Origin: Mycolicibacterium monacense
GTDB taxonomy: Bacteria > Actinomycetota > Actinomycetes > Mycobacteriales > Mycobacteriaceae
Direction of reading: 5' to 3'
DNA: 64,000 nucleotides
Assembly: GCF_010731575.1 (NCBI RefSeq)
Contig: NZ_AP022617.1
Coordinates: 3,410,001-3,474,000, forward strand
Shown here piece by piece: positions 38,807 through 48,094 of this stretch (position 1 is its first letter; every line of letters starts with the position of its first letter). Position numbers and translations under genes: made by a program. A model generated the notes under the pieces. It had not been told where the DNA came from and made no database searches. It saw nothing but the letters and a program-made list of their open reading frames with translations.

Positions 38807-39619
38807 GTGAACACCGAGCATCGCCCGCCACTGGACGTCACCCGCCTGCGGGCCTCCCTCGGCGAGGGCTGGCGGACCTTCGATGTCGTCGACGAAACCG
38901 GGTCCACCAACGCCGACCTCCTCGCCCGCGCGGCCGCCGGGGAAGACGTGGCGGGCAGTGTCCTGCTCACGGAATTTCAGAGTGCCGGCCGCGGCAGGCA
39001 CGGCCGCCAGTGGACGGCGCCCCCGCGCTCACAGGTGGCGATGTCGGTCGCCGTCGACGCCGGCGGTGTGCGGCCCGACGCCTGGGGGTGGTTGCCGCTG
39101 TTGACCGGGGTGGCGGTACGCGACGCCGTCGCGGAAGTGTCCGCGGTCGAGGCCGGCCTCAAGTGGCCCAACGACGTACTCGTCGGCGAAGGCAAGCTGG
39201 CCGGCATCCTCGCCGAGGTCGCCGCCCCGCAGCATGTGGTGATCGTGGGCATCGGCCTCAATGTGACGTTGAGCGCGGCCGAGGCACCCGATCCGCGCGC
39301 GACCTCGTTGACCATGCTCGGCGCCCGGAATCACGACCGCACCGCGCTCGCCGCGGCGCTCCTGCGCAACCTCGGCACCCGGATCGCCCGGTGGCGCCGC
39401 GCTGGAGGCGCCGACGAGGGCCTCATCGCCGACTACCGCAGGCACAGCCTGACCCTGGGGCGGGAGGTGACCGCCACCCTGCCCGGCGATCGACGTCTGG
39501 ATGGGACGGCGACCGACATCGACGACCTCGGCAGGCTGACCATCACCACCGGACGGGATTCGGTCACGGTCGCCGCCGGTGACATCACCCATCTGCGGCC
39601 CGGGCCCGCACGCGCGTAA
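38807..39619 (+). CDS. birA: Biotin-[acetyl-CoA-carboxylase] ligase
   Basis: A 270-residue class I biotin protein ligase without an N-terminal DNA-binding domain. The biotinyl-AMP loop is GRGRHGRQW at residues 61-69, and KWPNDVLVGEGKLAGIL near 122 carries the catalytic Lys. The C-terminal SH3-like domain (GREVTATLPGDRRLDGTATDIDDLGRL in part: LDGTATDIDDLGRL) is complete. It biotinylates carboxylase subunits such as AccA3 encoded at 54165. In M. tuberculosis birA (Rv3279c) lies beside accD5; here it sits 11 kb away on the other strand, inside the EPS locus. Confidence 0.94.
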   Translation: MNTEHRPPLDVTRLRASLGEGWRTFDVVDETGSTNADLLARAAAGEDVAGSVLLTEFQSAGRGRHGRQWTAPPRSQVAMSVAVDAGGVRPDAWGWLPLLTGVAVRDAVAEVSAVEAGLKWPNDVLVGEGKLAGILAEVAAPQHVVIVGIGLNVTLSAAEAPDPRATSLTMLGARNHDRTALAAALLRNLGTRIARWRRAGGADEGLIADYRRHSLTLGREVTATLPGDRRLDGTATDIDDLGRLTITTGRDSVTVAAGDITHLRPGPARA

Positions 39620-40267
39620 TCTGGTGTGACTTTGCTGAAATCGCATCCCGATGTGCGGTAAGCGGACATAACCCCTGTCGACCGGAATACCCAGGCGGAT
39701 TCCGCAGCCGATCGTCAGGCACATCGACCCCGTCCGCCCCAGCATGACGGCTGAACAGTGCTGACAGCGATCGGACTCTGCGGAGTCAGCGAGTCAAGAT
39801 CGTGTGGTCTGCGCGAAAAATTGACGGGTACGTACACATCTGGCAATCGGACTCTAGACCCCATGCGGCAATAAATCCCACTTCACAGGCGACTTTTTGC
39901 GAAAGGCGCAAATTCTCCCGGCCCCAGATCCTGTGACATAGGTCTCACGCCTGTGCGGTGAAGCTTCGATTGGTGTACTTATTAGCTGTGTTTGCACGAG
40001 CGAACACAAAACTACAAGCGTCACACGGTCGGTACCGACGGCCGCGGTTCGACGAGGGTGGGCCCCATCCGCGTCGGCCGGCGACGTCGGCGCCGGCGAG
40101 GGACCTCTCGGCTGAGGGTCTGAACGTTGCCATGACCGGCCCGGATCAGCTGAAGGGGTGACCGACACCGAGTCCACGAGGACACCACGACCCATCCGCG
40201 CGCCTGCGCCCGGCAGACCATCCGCACCGTCACGTCCACGCGTGGCGCCGAACACCGAAGGATCCCC
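39620..40267. other. Long non-coding leader before the second plus-strand EPS operon
   Basis: 648 bases without a convincing gene. Visible items: a direct repeat ATCGGACTCT at 39770 and 39846; TTGACG at 39821 followed by the palindrome GTACGTAC; a short hairpin TTTGCG-AAAGG-CGCAAA at 39896-39912; and the near-perfect dyad at 39987-40008. AT content is raised at 39880-40010. It probably holds the promoter and a long leader of the operon starting at 40268. No known riboswitch was recognised. Confidence 0.55.
39987..40008. promoter_or_regulatory. Inverted repeat in the EPS leader
   Basis: TGTGTTTGC and GCGAACACA form a 9-base inverted repeat with one mismatch and a 4-base spacer. It is a plausible operator about 260 bases before the glycosyltransferase start. 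Confidence 0.4.
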
Positions 40268-41065
40268 ATGACAGACACGCTCGTTCGCGACCACGTCGGC
40301 ACCGCGGTCCGCGTCGGACAGGTGCACATCGTGTTGCCGGCCTACAACGAAGAAGGATCCCTGCGCCCACTCCTCGAGCGCATCGACCGCCTGGCCGCGT
40401 CTCAACCGCTCACCGTCTGGGTGATCGATGACGGTTCCGCGGACAGGACCGCCGCGGTCGCCGCGAGGGGTCCCGCGGGTCTCGATGTCAACGTGGTGAC
40501 CCACGAGGTGAATCTCGGCCTCGGACAGGCCATTCAGACCGGCCTGCGGTCGGTCCTCGCGGTTGCCGCCGACGACGACGTGCTCGTGGTGATGGACGCC
40601 GACGACACCCACGACCCCACTCTCGTCGCCGCGCTGGTCGGCGAGATCGACAAGGGTGCCGACATCGCCATCTGCTCACGGTTCACCAACGGAGGTGACG
40701 ACACCACGGCCCCGCCCCTGCGGCGTCTGATGTCGCGGGGGGCGGCGCACATGTTCCGCGTGGTCGCGAAGGTCGACGGTGTCCGCGATTTCACCAGCGG
40801 TTATCGCGCATACCGGGTTTCGCTGCTGCGCCGTGCCACCGGCCACTGGGGTGAGCGGCTCGTCGTCGAGCAGGGCTTCGCCTGCATGGTGGAACTCCTC
40901 CTCAAGCTGCGGCACTGCAATCCGCGCATCGCCGAGGTGCCGCTGGTCCTGCAGTACGACCGCAAGCAGGGTGCGAGCAAGCTGAAGTTGGCACGCACGC
41001 TCAAGCAGTACTTCAAACTGCTTGTCCGTGAGTCCTTCACCCCCGCGCCCTACCGGCAGGTCTAG
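40268..41065 (+). CDS. GT2 glycosyltransferase, dolichyl-phosphate-mannose-synthase-like
   Basis: A 265-residue GT-A enzyme: VLPAYNEEGSLRPLLERI at residues ~23-40, VIDDGSADRT near 54, and the metal-binding VMDADDTHDP near 108, then a SGYRAYR segment near 178. It lacks the C-terminal membrane helices of larger homologues. Such enzymes move a hexose from a nucleotide sugar to polyprenyl phosphate or to a growing lipid-linked glycan. It opens a three-gene unit with an FAD oxidoreductase (starting directly after its stop) and a phosphoglycosyl transferase. Confidence 0.87.
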   Translation: MTDTLVRDHVGTAVRVGQVHIVLPAYNEEGSLRPLLERIDRLAASQPLTVWVIDDGSADRTAAVAARGPAGLDVNVVTHEVNLGLGQAIQTGLRSVLAVAADDDVLVVMDADDTHDPTLVAALVGEIDKGADIAICSRFTNGGDDTTAPPLRRLMSRGAAHMFRVVAKVDGVRDFTSGYRAYRVSLLRRATGHWGERLVVEQGFACMVELLLKLRHCNPRIAEVPLVLQYDRKQGASKLKLARTLKQYFKLLVRESFTPAPYRQV

Positions 41066-42403
41066 ATGTCCACACCGGTCGAGCCGGGGCCCGTCGTGGT
41101 CATCGGCGGCGGGATATCGGGTCTGACGGCGGCCTACCGGCTGGCCCGCGCGTCGATTCCGGTCCGCCTCGTCGAAAGTGCCGGACAGCTCGGCGGATTG
41201 GGTATGGGTGGCGAGATCGGCGGCGTCGAGATCGAACGCTTCTACCACTGTGTGATGCCCACCGACGAACATCTCCTTCCCCTGCTCGAGGAGCTCGGGC
41301 TCGCCGCGGACATCGGCTGGCAGCAGACGACGATGGGTATGAACATCGACAGCCGCCGATATCCCTTCAACAGCGCCGTGGACCTGCTGCGGTTCACCCC
41401 GCTGCGGTTCACCCAGCGGATCCGGTTCGGAGCGGTCTCGCTGCTGTTGCGCCGGCTCGGGCGCGGGAAGGACCTCGACAACACCAGAACCGAGGACTGG
41501 CTGCGCGGCGTGTACGGCCCCACCGTGTGGCAGCGCCTGCTCAGACCGTTGTTCGGCGCGAAGTTCGGTGACGCCTTCGGTGAGGTCCCCGCCCGCTACC
41601 TCTATCAGCGCCTCGGCCGGGAGAGCAACGTCGCCACCCGCGGCTATCCGCTGGGTACGTACCGCTCGATCGTCGACCGCTTGAGGGAGTCCATCGAATC
41701 CGACGGCGGACGTGTCGATTTGGGCGTGGGGGTGCAGAGCGTGAGGGCCGACGGCGACGGCGCGACCGTTCGTCTGGACACCGGCGAGGAGATCGCCGCG
41801 CAATCGGTCGTGTCGACCGTGCCGATCCCGCTGCTGCGCTCGCTGTCGGACGAGCCGCTGCGGGCCGAGCTGCCCGAGATCCGACTCGACTACCAGGGCG
41901 TGGTGAACGCGGTCTTCCTGCTCGACCGGCCACTCGACGGGCACTACTGGGCGCCGGTGATCAACTGCGGCACCGACTTCGACGGTGTGGTGGAGATGTC
42001 GGCGCTCACCGGCACCGAGCGCTACGGCGGACGGACGCTGGTGTACGTGATGCACTACTGCGGACGGGACTCGGCGTTGTTCGCCGAACCGGACACCGAG
42101 ATCGCGCGCCGCTGGACTGCCCAACTGCGGGCGCTCTACCCCGACCGGCTGGCCGACGCCGGGGCGGTCGAACAGGTGCGCGTGTTCAAAGCGCCCTTCG
42201 TGGAGCCGATTCCGACACTGGGTTACCACGCACGCATGCCCATGAGCCGGGTCAGTGACACGAACGTCTTCCTGGCCACCACGGCGCAGATCTACCCCGA
42301 GGTCACGAGCTGGAATTCGTCGGTGGGACTCGCCGGCCGCGTGGTGCGCGAGGTGATCGACAACCGCGAGTCGGCCAGGCGCCGGACGGTGGCCAATGCT
42401 TGA
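41066..42403 (+). CDS. FAD-dependent amine-oxidase-fold oxidoreductase of the EPS locus
   Basis: A 445-residue flavoprotein beginning VVVIGGGISGLTAAYRLARAS (first 20 shown: VVVIGGGISGLTAAYRLARA), with the second-strand Glu (VESAGQLGG) typical of FAD binding. It belongs by pattern to the protoporphyrinogen-oxidase/UDP-galactopyranose-mutase superfamily (COG1232). The LFGAKFGD and WNSSVGLAGRVV segments are characteristic of homologues paired with GT2 genes in EPS loci. It may alter a lipid-linked or nucleotide sugar; the reaction is unknown. Its end overlaps the phosphoglycosyl transferase start by eight bases. Confidence 0.82.
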   Translation: MSTPVEPGPVVVIGGGISGLTAAYRLARASIPVRLVESAGQLGGLGMGGEIGGVEIERFYHCVMPTDEHLLPLLEELGLAADIGWQQTTMGMNIDSRRYPFNSAVDLLRFTPLRFTQRIRFGAVSLLLRRLGRGKDLDNTRTEDWLRGVYGPTVWQRLLRPLFGAKFGDAFGEVPARYLYQRLGRESNVATRGYPLGTYRSIVDRLRESIESDGGRVDLGVGVQSVRADGDGATVRLDTGEEIAAQSVVSTVPIPLLRSLSDEPLRAELPEIRLDYQGVVNAVFLLDRPLDGHYWAPVINCGTDFDGVVEMSALTGTERYGGRTLVYVMHYCGRDSALFAEPDTEIARRWTAQLRALYPDRLADAGAVEQVRVFKAPFVEPIPTLGYHARMPMSRVSDTNVFLATTAQIYPEVTSWNSSVGLAGRVVREVIDNRESARRRTVANA

Positions 42404-43820
42404 CAGCAGCGCCAGAGTGCAGGCCGCCGAAATACTCAGTGTGCTCGGCGGAACCACGTTCGCGGTCGCGGTCAGCTCCGACGTCGCCGTGCACCGGGAG
42501 ACCTGGGTACGCGTCATCTTCGGTGTCGGCATGGTGGCGGCGTGGGCGGTGTTGCTGACCGCGCAGAGGTCCAGCGACCCGAAGATCCTGGGCCGCGGAT
42601 TCGAGGAGTACAAGCGCGTCCTGGTGGCCACCGGCAAGCTCCTCGGCCTCGTCGCCGTGGTCCTCCTGGTCACCGGCAGCCCGCTTCCGCGCCAGACCCT
42701 GCTGATCGCGATCGCCACGGGCCTCGGCGGATGCATGCTGGCGCATCTAATGAGCACCGTCGTCCTCCTCCGGCAGCGGATCCACCCGGACGGGCAGCGC
42801 ACCCGCCTCCTCCTGGTCGGCACCCGCGCCGAGGCGGACCGCGTCGCGGCCGCGGTGGCCGAGGACGCCCGCGCGGGCTACGAGGTCGTCGCGTTCCACG
42901 CACTGGGTGCCCGCTCGAACGAATTGGTCAGCGTCACAGGCGGTTCCGAGGTACCCGGCGAGAGCCCCGAGGAACCGGTGGTGGACACCGCCGAGATCAC
43001 GGAGTTGGCCAGGGTGCATCAAGCGCAGTCGGTGGTCATCACCTCCGCCGACCGGTTGAGCGACGAGTGCCTGCGCGATCTGCGGTGGGCGCTGCATCCG
43101 TACGGCATCGACCTGATGGTGGTGCCGGGCGTGGCCGCGGTCGCCCAGCCGAAGCTCAGTCTGGAACGGCTGAACGGACTTTCGCTGCTACGGGTGGACG
43201 AACCGGGTTACTCGTCGTTGTCCGCACTGGGCAAGGCACTGTTCGACCGCCTTCTGTCGCTGGTCCTGCTCGTCGTGGCCGCACCTCTGTTCGTGGTGGT
43301 CGCCGCCCTGATCAAACTCGAGGACGGTGGTCCGGTGTTCTACCGGCCAGCCCGCGTCGGGCGGCACGGGGAACCCTTCCGGATGTGGAAGTTCCGGTCG
43401 ATGCAGCCCGAGGCCGACGCACGCCTGGCCGAGGTGCGCGCACTGTCCGGCAAGTCCGGCGACGCGTTCTACAAGTGGGCGCACGACCCACGGGTCACCC
43501 GGATCGGCAGGGCGCTGCGCCGCACCAGCCTCGACGAACTGCCCCAGCTCATCAACGTCGTCGTCGGTGAGATGAGCCTGATCGGACCCCGGCCGATGGT
43601 CGACGGCGAGGGCGCCGAGTTCCCCGGGTTCGTCGAGCGCCGACTCCTGGTGAAACCGGGGATGACCGGTCTGTGGCAGGTGTCGGGCCGTTCGGACATC
43701 AGCGAACAGGACCGCGTCCGGCTCGACCTGTACTACGTGGAGAACTGGTCGATGGATCAGGACCTGCGGATCCTGGCCAGGACCGCGGTGACCGTTGCCC
43801 GCGGCCGCGGCGCCTACTGA
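42396..43820 (+). CDS. Polyprenyl-phosphate phosphoglycosyl transferase (WcaJ/WbaP type)
   Basis: A 474-residue membrane enzyme that starts EPS assembly by moving sugar-1-phosphate to polyprenyl phosphate. The N-terminal ~125 residues contain three to four hydrophobic segments; a CoA-binding-like Rossmann domain follows (~130-260, [14 protein letters not shown]). The catalytic domain (PF02397) fills ~284-470: [17 protein letters not shown] membrane re-entrant helix, [31 protein letters not shown], and [10 protein letters not shown] second paralogue lies at 48095. The sugar (Glc, Gal or GlcNAc) is not readable. Confidence 0.92.
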   Translation: MLDSSARVQAAEILSVLGGTTFAVAVSSDVAVHRETWVRVIFGVGMVAAWAVLLTAQRSSDPKILGRGFEEYKRVLVATGKLLGLVAVVLLVTGSPLPRQTLLIAIATGLGGCMLAHLMSTVVLLRQRIHPDGQRTRLLLVGTRAEADRVAAAVAEDARAGYEVVAFHALGARSNELVSVTGGSEVPGESPEEPVVDTAEITELARVHQAQSVVITSADRLSDECLRDLRWALHPYGIDLMVVPGVAAVAQPKLSLERLNGLSLLRVDEPGYSSLSALGKALFDRLLSLVLLVVAAPLFVVVAALIKLEDGGPVFYRPARVGRHGEPFRMWKFRSMQPEADARLAEVRALSGKSGDAFYKWAHDPRVTRIGRALRRTSLDELPQLINVVVGEMSLIGPRPMVDGEGAEFPGFVERRLLVKPGMTGLWQVSGRSDISEQDRVRLDLYYVENWSMDQDLRILARTAVTVARGRGAY

Positions 43821-43830
43821 CCGTGACGGC

Positions 43831-44997
43831 TCAGCGCAGCAGCGCCCGCGACATCACCACGCGCTGAATCTGATTCGTGCCCTCGTAGATCTGGGTGATC
43901 TTGGCGTCGCGCATCATCCGCTCGACCGGGAAGTCCACGGTGTAGCCGGCGCCGCCGAACAGCTGCACCGCATCGGTGGTCACCTCCATCGCGACGTCGG
44001 AGGCGAAGCACTTGCTCGCCGCGGAGATGAAGCCGAGATTGCCCTCACCGCGTTCGGCGCGGGCGGCGGCCGAGTACACCATCAGCCGGGCGGCCTCCAC
44101 CTTCATCGCCATGTCGGCGAGCATGAACTGCACACCCTGGAAGTCGCTGATCGACGTGCCGAACTGCTTGCGGTCCTTGGTGTAGGCGATCGCCGCGTCG
44201 ACCGCGCCCTGGGCGATGCCGACGGCCTGGGCGCCGATGGTCGGGCGGGTGTGGTCGAGTGTCGCGAGTGCGGTCTTGAAGCCGGTGCCCGGCTCGCCGA
44301 CGATCCGGTCCCCCGGGATGCGGCAGTTCTCGAAGTACAGCTCGGTCGTGGGCGAACCCTTGATGCCGAGCTTGCGCTCCTTGGGGCCGACGGTGAAACC
44401 CTCGTCGTCGATGTGCACCATGAACGCCGAGATGCCGTTGGCGCCCTTGTCGGGATCGGTCACCGCCATCACGGTGTACCAGGACGACTTGCCGCCGTTG
44501 GTGATCCACGCCTTGGCGCCGTTGAGGATCCAGTCGTCGCCGTCGGCCTTGGCGCGGGTGCGCATCGACGCGGCGTCGCTACCCGCCTCACGTTCGGACA
44601 GCGCATAGGAGGCCAACTGGCCCTCGACGAGGTCCGGCAGCACCTTCTGCTTCAACTCCTCGGAGCCGCGCAGGATCAGGCCCATGGTGCCGAGCTTGTT
44701 GACCGCGGGGATCAGCGACGCCGACGCGTCGATCCGCGCGACCTCCTCGATGACGATGCACGCCGCCACCGAATCGGCGCCCTGGCCGCCGTACTCCTCG
44801 GGTACGTGCACCGCGTTGAAGCCCGAGGCGTTGAGAGCGTCCAACGCCTCCTGCGGGAACCGCATCTGCTCGTCGACGTCCGCCGCGTACGGGGCGATCT
44901 CCTTCTCGGCGAGTGCGCGGATCGCCGCGCGCAGCTCCTGGTGTTCCTCGGGCAACTGGAACACGTCGAAGGACGGGTTTCCGGTCCAACCAGCCAT
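43831..44997 (-). CDS. fadE25: Acyl-CoA dehydrogenase FadE25
   Basis: The ATG at 44997 has AAGGAGG at correct spacing and starts MAGWTGNPSFDVFQLPEEH, giving 388 residues. The family features are present: YALSEREAGSDAASM (FAD site, residue ~128), WITNGG, and the C-terminal catalytic Glu region QIYEGTNQIQRVVMSR. The best-known homologue is Rv3274c, an abundant short/branched-chain acyl-CoA dehydrogenase. It is the last gene of purK-purE-fadE25 on the minus strand. Substrate likely a short-chain acyl-CoA; isobutyryl- or butyryl-CoA cannot be told apart. Confidence 0.94.
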   Translation of the reverse strand: MAGWTGNPSFDVFQLPEEHQELRAAIRALAEKEIAPYAADVDEQMRFPQEALDALNASGFNAVHVPEEYGGQGADSVAACIVIEEVARIDASASLIPAVNKLGTMGLILRGSEELKQKVLPDLVEGQLASYALSEREAGSDAASMRTRAKADGDDWILNGAKAWITNGGKSSWYTVMAVTDPDKGANGISAFMVHIDDEGFTVGPKERKLGIKGSPTTELYFENCRIPGDRIVGEPGTGFKTALATLDHTRPTIGAQAVGIAQGAVDAAIAYTKDRKQFGTSISDFQGVQFMLADMAMKVEAARLMVYSAAARAERGEGNLGFISAASKCFASDVAMEVTTDAVQLFGGAGYTVDFPVERMMRDAKITQIYEGTNQIQRVVMSRALLR

Positions 44998-45036
44998 CGT
45001 GGCCTCCTTGCTACTCACCGGTAACTTTACCTGCGC

Positions 45037-45549
45037 TCAGTCCGCACCGAGTAGCCGGTTCCGCAGCGCTTCATCCTTCTCGAGCACCATCTGTTCGAGG
45101 TCCGCCTGGAACCGGACCATGCGCGCCCGCAGCGCGCGGTCGGCCGAAGCGAGGATCCGCACGGCCAGCAGTCCGGCGTTGCGCGCGCCGCCGATCGACA
45201 CCGTGGCCACCGGCACCCCGGCGGGCATCTGCACGATCGACAGCAGCGAATCCATCCCGTCCAGCCGGGCCAACGGCACCGGCACGCCGACGACCGGCAA
45301 CGGTGTCGCCGAAGCCACCATGCCCGGCAGGTGGGCCGCCCCGCCGGCACCGGCGATGATGACCTCGATCCCCCGGTCGGCGGCGGTGCGCGCGTAATCC
45401 AGCATGCGGCCGGGGGTGCGGTGCGCGGAGACCACGCCGACCTCGAAGGCCACCTCGAACTCGGCGAGCGCTTCGGCGGCGTCGGCCATCACCGACCAAT
45501 CGCTGTCGCTGCCCATGATGACCCCGACGCGTGGGGCGGGTGCGTTCAC
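45037..45549 (-). CDS. purE: N5-carboxyaminoimidazole ribonucleotide mutase
   Basis: PurE converts N5-CAIR, made by PurK, to CAIR in purine synthesis. The GTG at 45549 overlaps the purK stop (GTGA), giving 170 residues. The phosphate-binding loop [11 protein letters not shown] is at ~11-21, [11 protein letters not shown] near 47 carries the catalytic His, and [13 protein letters not shown] near 75 is canonical. Class I PurE, as expected where purK is adjacent. Confidence 0.96.
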   Translation of the reverse strand: MNAPAPRVGVIMGSDSDWSVMADAAEALAEFEVAFEVGVVSAHRTPGRMLDYARTAADRGIEVIIAGAGGAAHLPGMVASATPLPVVGVPVPLARLDGMDSLLSIVQMPAGVPVATVSIGGARNAGLLAVRILASADRALRARMVRFQADLEQMVLEKDEALRNRLLGAD

Positions 45550-46781
45550 CTCGAGATTCCTTCCCTGACTTCGGCGTGCGGATCCCATCCGTCGGTCCAC
45601 TCGGCGTGGGACAACCAGTGCGCGGCCCGCTCGGCCCGCTCACGCAACACCGCCGGATCGTCGCCGGTGAGGTTGACGTGGCCGATCTTGCGGCCGGGCC
45701 GCTCGCCCTTGCCGTACAGGTGCACCTTGGCGTCCGGCATGCGGGCGAAAAGGTGGTGCACCCGTTCGTCCATCGTCATCGCCGGAGTCTGCGGCGCCCC
45801 GAGGACATTGGCCATCACGGTGGCCGGGGCGAGCAGCGAGGTGTCGCCGAGCGGATAGTCCAGCACCGCGCGGACGTGCTGTTCGAACTGGCTGGTGACC
45901 GCGCCGTCCATGCTCCAGTGCCCGGAGTTGTGCGGCCGCATCGCCAATTCGTTGACCAACAGCCGGCCGTCGATCGTCTCGAAGAGTTCGACGGCGAGCA
46001 CCCCGACCACGCCGAGTTCGGCGGCCAGCTTCAACCCCAGCTGCTGGGCGCTCGAGCCCAGGTCGTCGGACAACTCCGGCGCCGGGGCCAGCACCACGAC
46101 GCAGATGCCGTCGCGCTGCACGGTCTCGACCACCGGCCACGCCGCACCTTGCCCGAACGGTGACCGGGCCACCACGGCCGCGAGCTCGCGGCGCATGTCG
46201 ACACGCTCCTCGGCCAGGATCGGCACACCGTCGGCGAGATAGCGGGCGGCCACGTCGCGCGCCTCGTCGGCGTCGGCGGTCAGCACCACACCGCGGCCGT
46301 CGTATCCCCCGCGGACCGTTTTGAGCACGACCGGGCCACCGACCTCGGACGAGAAGGCCACGACGTCGTCGACGGTGTCGACGGCGGTGTAGCGCGGGAT
46401 CGGCGCACCCATCGCTTCGAGTCGCCTGCGCATCACCAGCTTGTCCTGCGCGTGCACCAGCGCGGCCGGCGGCGGCGCCACGTTCACCCCCTCGGCAACC
46501 AGCGTCTCGAGGGCTTCGGTGGGGACGTGTTCGTGGTCGAAGGTCAGTACGGTCGCGCCGGCGGCCGCGCGGCGGAGCGCGTCGAGGTCGGTATGCGATC
46601 CGATCACCACGTCGGGGGTCACCTGGGCGGCCGGCTCCTGCGGGCCGGTGGCGAGCACCCGCAGGGTCTGGCCGAGCGCGATCGCCGCCTGATGGGTCAT
46701 CCGGGCGAGTTGACCCCCGCCGATCATCGCCACCACTGGTGGCGAAGAGGCCGAAGAGGTGGAAGGAGTATGTCTCGGCAC
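45546..46781 (-). CDS. purK: N5-carboxyaminoimidazole ribonucleotide synthase
   Basis: An ATP-grasp enzyme of 411 residues that carboxylates AIR with bicarbonate and ATP. It starts at GTG ([10 protein letters not shown]), then [16 protein letters not shown] near 22, the ATP-grasp segments [16 protein letters not shown] near 160 and ILAEERVDM, and the metal-binding [14 protein letters not shown] near 288. Longer open frame upstream overlaps the divergent GtrA gene and is not family-like. Coupled to purE. Confidence 0.96.
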   Translation of the reverse strand: MPRHTPSTSSASSPPVVAMIGGGQLARMTHQAAIALGQTLRVLATGPQEPAAQVTPDVVIGSHTDLDALRRAAAGATVLTFDHEHVPTEALETLVAEGVNVAPPPAALVHAQDKLVMRRRLEAMGAPIPRYTAVDTVDDVVAFSSEVGGPVVLKTVRGGYDGRGVVLTADADEARDVAARYLADGVPILAEERVDMRRELAAVVARSPFGQGAAWPVVETVQRDGICVVVLAPAPELSDDLGSSAQQLGLKLAAELGVVGVLAVELFETIDGRLLVNELAMRPHNSGHWSMDGAVTSQFEQHVRAVLDYPLGDTSLLAPATVMANVLGAPQTPAMTMDERVHHLFARMPDAKVHLYGKGERPGRKIGHVNLTGDDPAVLRERAERAAHWLSHAEWTDGWDPHAEVREGISR

Positions 46782-46887
46782 GCCGCCTATCGTGTCATGG
46801 CCCGGGTGGGGTGCATTGACCAGGAACGAAGCAGCGATACGGCGGCGATACGACAGGGGCCCCCTCGGTTCCGTAGACTTCTTCCTT

Positions 46888-47577
46888 GTGTCTTTCGCCG
46901 ATGCGACGATCAAGCGACTGCCGGGGCCCATCCGGCCGTACGCCGAGCAGCACCATGAGCTGATCAAGTTCGCCATCGTCGGCGCGACCACGTTCGTCAT
47001 CGACTCGGCCATCTTCTTCACGCTCAAGCTGACGATTCTCGAGCCCAAGCCGGTGACGGCGAAGATCATCGCCGGCATCGTCGCGGTGATCGCCTCCTAC
47101 ATCCTCAATCGGGAGTGGAGCTTCCGCGACCGCGGTGGACGTGAGCGACATCACGAGGCGCTGTTGTTCTTCGGGTTCAGCGGTGTCGGCGTCCTGCTGA
47201 GCATGCTTCCGCTGTACTTCTCGAGCTACGTGCTGGGACTGCGCGTCCCCGAGGTGTCGCTGACGATCGAGAACATCGCCGACTTCGTCTCCGCCTACAT
47301 CCTGGGCAATCTCCTGCAGATGGCCTTCCGGTTCTGGGCGTTCCGGCGGTGGGTGTTCCCCGAGGAGTTCGGCCGCAACCCGGACAAGGCGCTGGAGTCC
47401 ACCCTCACCATCGGGGGGATCGCCGAGGCGATGGAGGATGCCGCCGCGCACCACACCGCCCCGCACGGCGATGCGCCCGGGGAGGGCACGGTCACCCCGT
47501 TACGGCGGTCCCGCCGGCGGTCCGGCCTCGATCAGCTCGGCGACTCTTCGGACCCCAGGGTGTCGAAGACCTCGTGA
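46888..47577 (+). CDS. GtrA-family membrane protein
   Basis: A 229-residue protein from the GTG at 46888 (SFADATIKRLPGP). Four membrane helices form a GtrA/DPMS3-like domain: IKFAIVGATTFVIDSAIFF (~25-43), TAKIIAGIVAVIASYIL with the conserved NREWSFRDR after it, FGFSGVGVLLSMLPLYFSS, and a final helix with FRFWAFRRWVF. GtrA proteins are thought to help move polyprenyl-linked sugars across the membrane. The soluble C-terminal ~60 residues look disordered. It corresponds to Rv3277 and overlaps the convergent gene by 46 bases. Confidence 0.88.
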   Translation: MSFADATIKRLPGPIRPYAEQHHELIKFAIVGATTFVIDSAIFFTLKLTILEPKPVTAKIIAGIVAVIASYILNREWSFRDRGGRERHHEALLFFGFSGVGVLLSMLPLYFSSYVLGLRVPEVSLTIENIADFVSAYILGNLLQMAFRFWAFRRWVFPEEFGRNPDKALESTLTIGGIAEAMEDAAAHHTAPHGDAPGEGTVTPLRRSRRRSGLDQLGDSSDPRVSKTS

Positions 47578-48050
47578 TAGAGCAGCGAGTGGACCTGTTC
47601 CACGCGGGGGATGTCGTGGAACTCGAGTGGGTCCTGCGCCGCTGACTCGATGACGAGCGTGCCAGTGCGCAGGATCCGATCCAGCAGGCCGTGCCGGAAC
47701 TCGACACTGTTGATCCGTGCCAGCGGGATGTCGATCCCCGCGCGGGTGACCAGACCGTGGCGGAACATCACCCGCCGGTCGGTGATGACGAAGTGCGTCG
47801 TCCACCAGTTGAGGAACGGCCACACCGTCAGCCAGCCGACGAGCACCAGCCAGATGCCGCCGATGACGAGGAAGATGACGTTCTTGGCGGTGGCGTCCCA
47901 CGCGAGTGTGTTGACGTATCCGGCCACGAAGGCGGCCGCCGCGCTGGTGAACAGCAGCACGAGCACCGCGCCGATCAACCGCTTCCAATGCGGATGCCTG
48001 TGCAGGACCACCTGCTCGTCTCTGGCCAGCACGTTGTCGGGGTATCCCAC
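47532..48050 (-). CDS. PH-domain (DUF304) membrane protein (Rv3278c-like)
   Basis: A 172-residue protein with two membrane helices (~25-48 and ~57-80) and a C-terminal bacterial PH-like domain (THFVITDRRVMFRHGLVTRAGIDIPLARINSVEF, in part ITDRRVMFRHGLVTRAG) typical of YdbS/DUF304 proteins. Function unknown; family members are often near cell-wall or lipid genes. It is the neighbour of the purK/GtrA region in mycobacteria. In M. tuberculosis birA follows next; here a second phosphoglycosyl transferase occupies that place. Confidence 0.82.
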   Translation of the reverse strand: MGYPDNVLARDEQVVLHRHPHWKRLIGAVLVLLFTSAAAAFVAGYVNTLAWDATAKNVIFLVIGGIWLVLVGWLTVWPFLNWWTTHFVITDRRVMFRHGLVTRAGIDIPLARINSVEFRHGLLDRILRTGTLVIESAAQDPLEFHDIPRVEQVHSLLYHEVFDTLGSEESPS

Positions 48051-48094
48051 GGCAGCACTTTACTCAGCCGCGCGTGCGCCCCGCCGGTTTCGGC

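Noticed and set aside
39932..39947. CRP site TGTGA-N6-TCTCA in the EPS leader
   Set aside because: The right half lacks the CAC at the required spacing, so the match to the CRP consensus is too poor to report as a site.
39958..40161. A 67-codon open frame in the EPS leader
   Set aside because: Codon use is unlike the neighbours in its first half, no ribosome binding site is present, and the product has no pattern. The region is better read as leader DNA.
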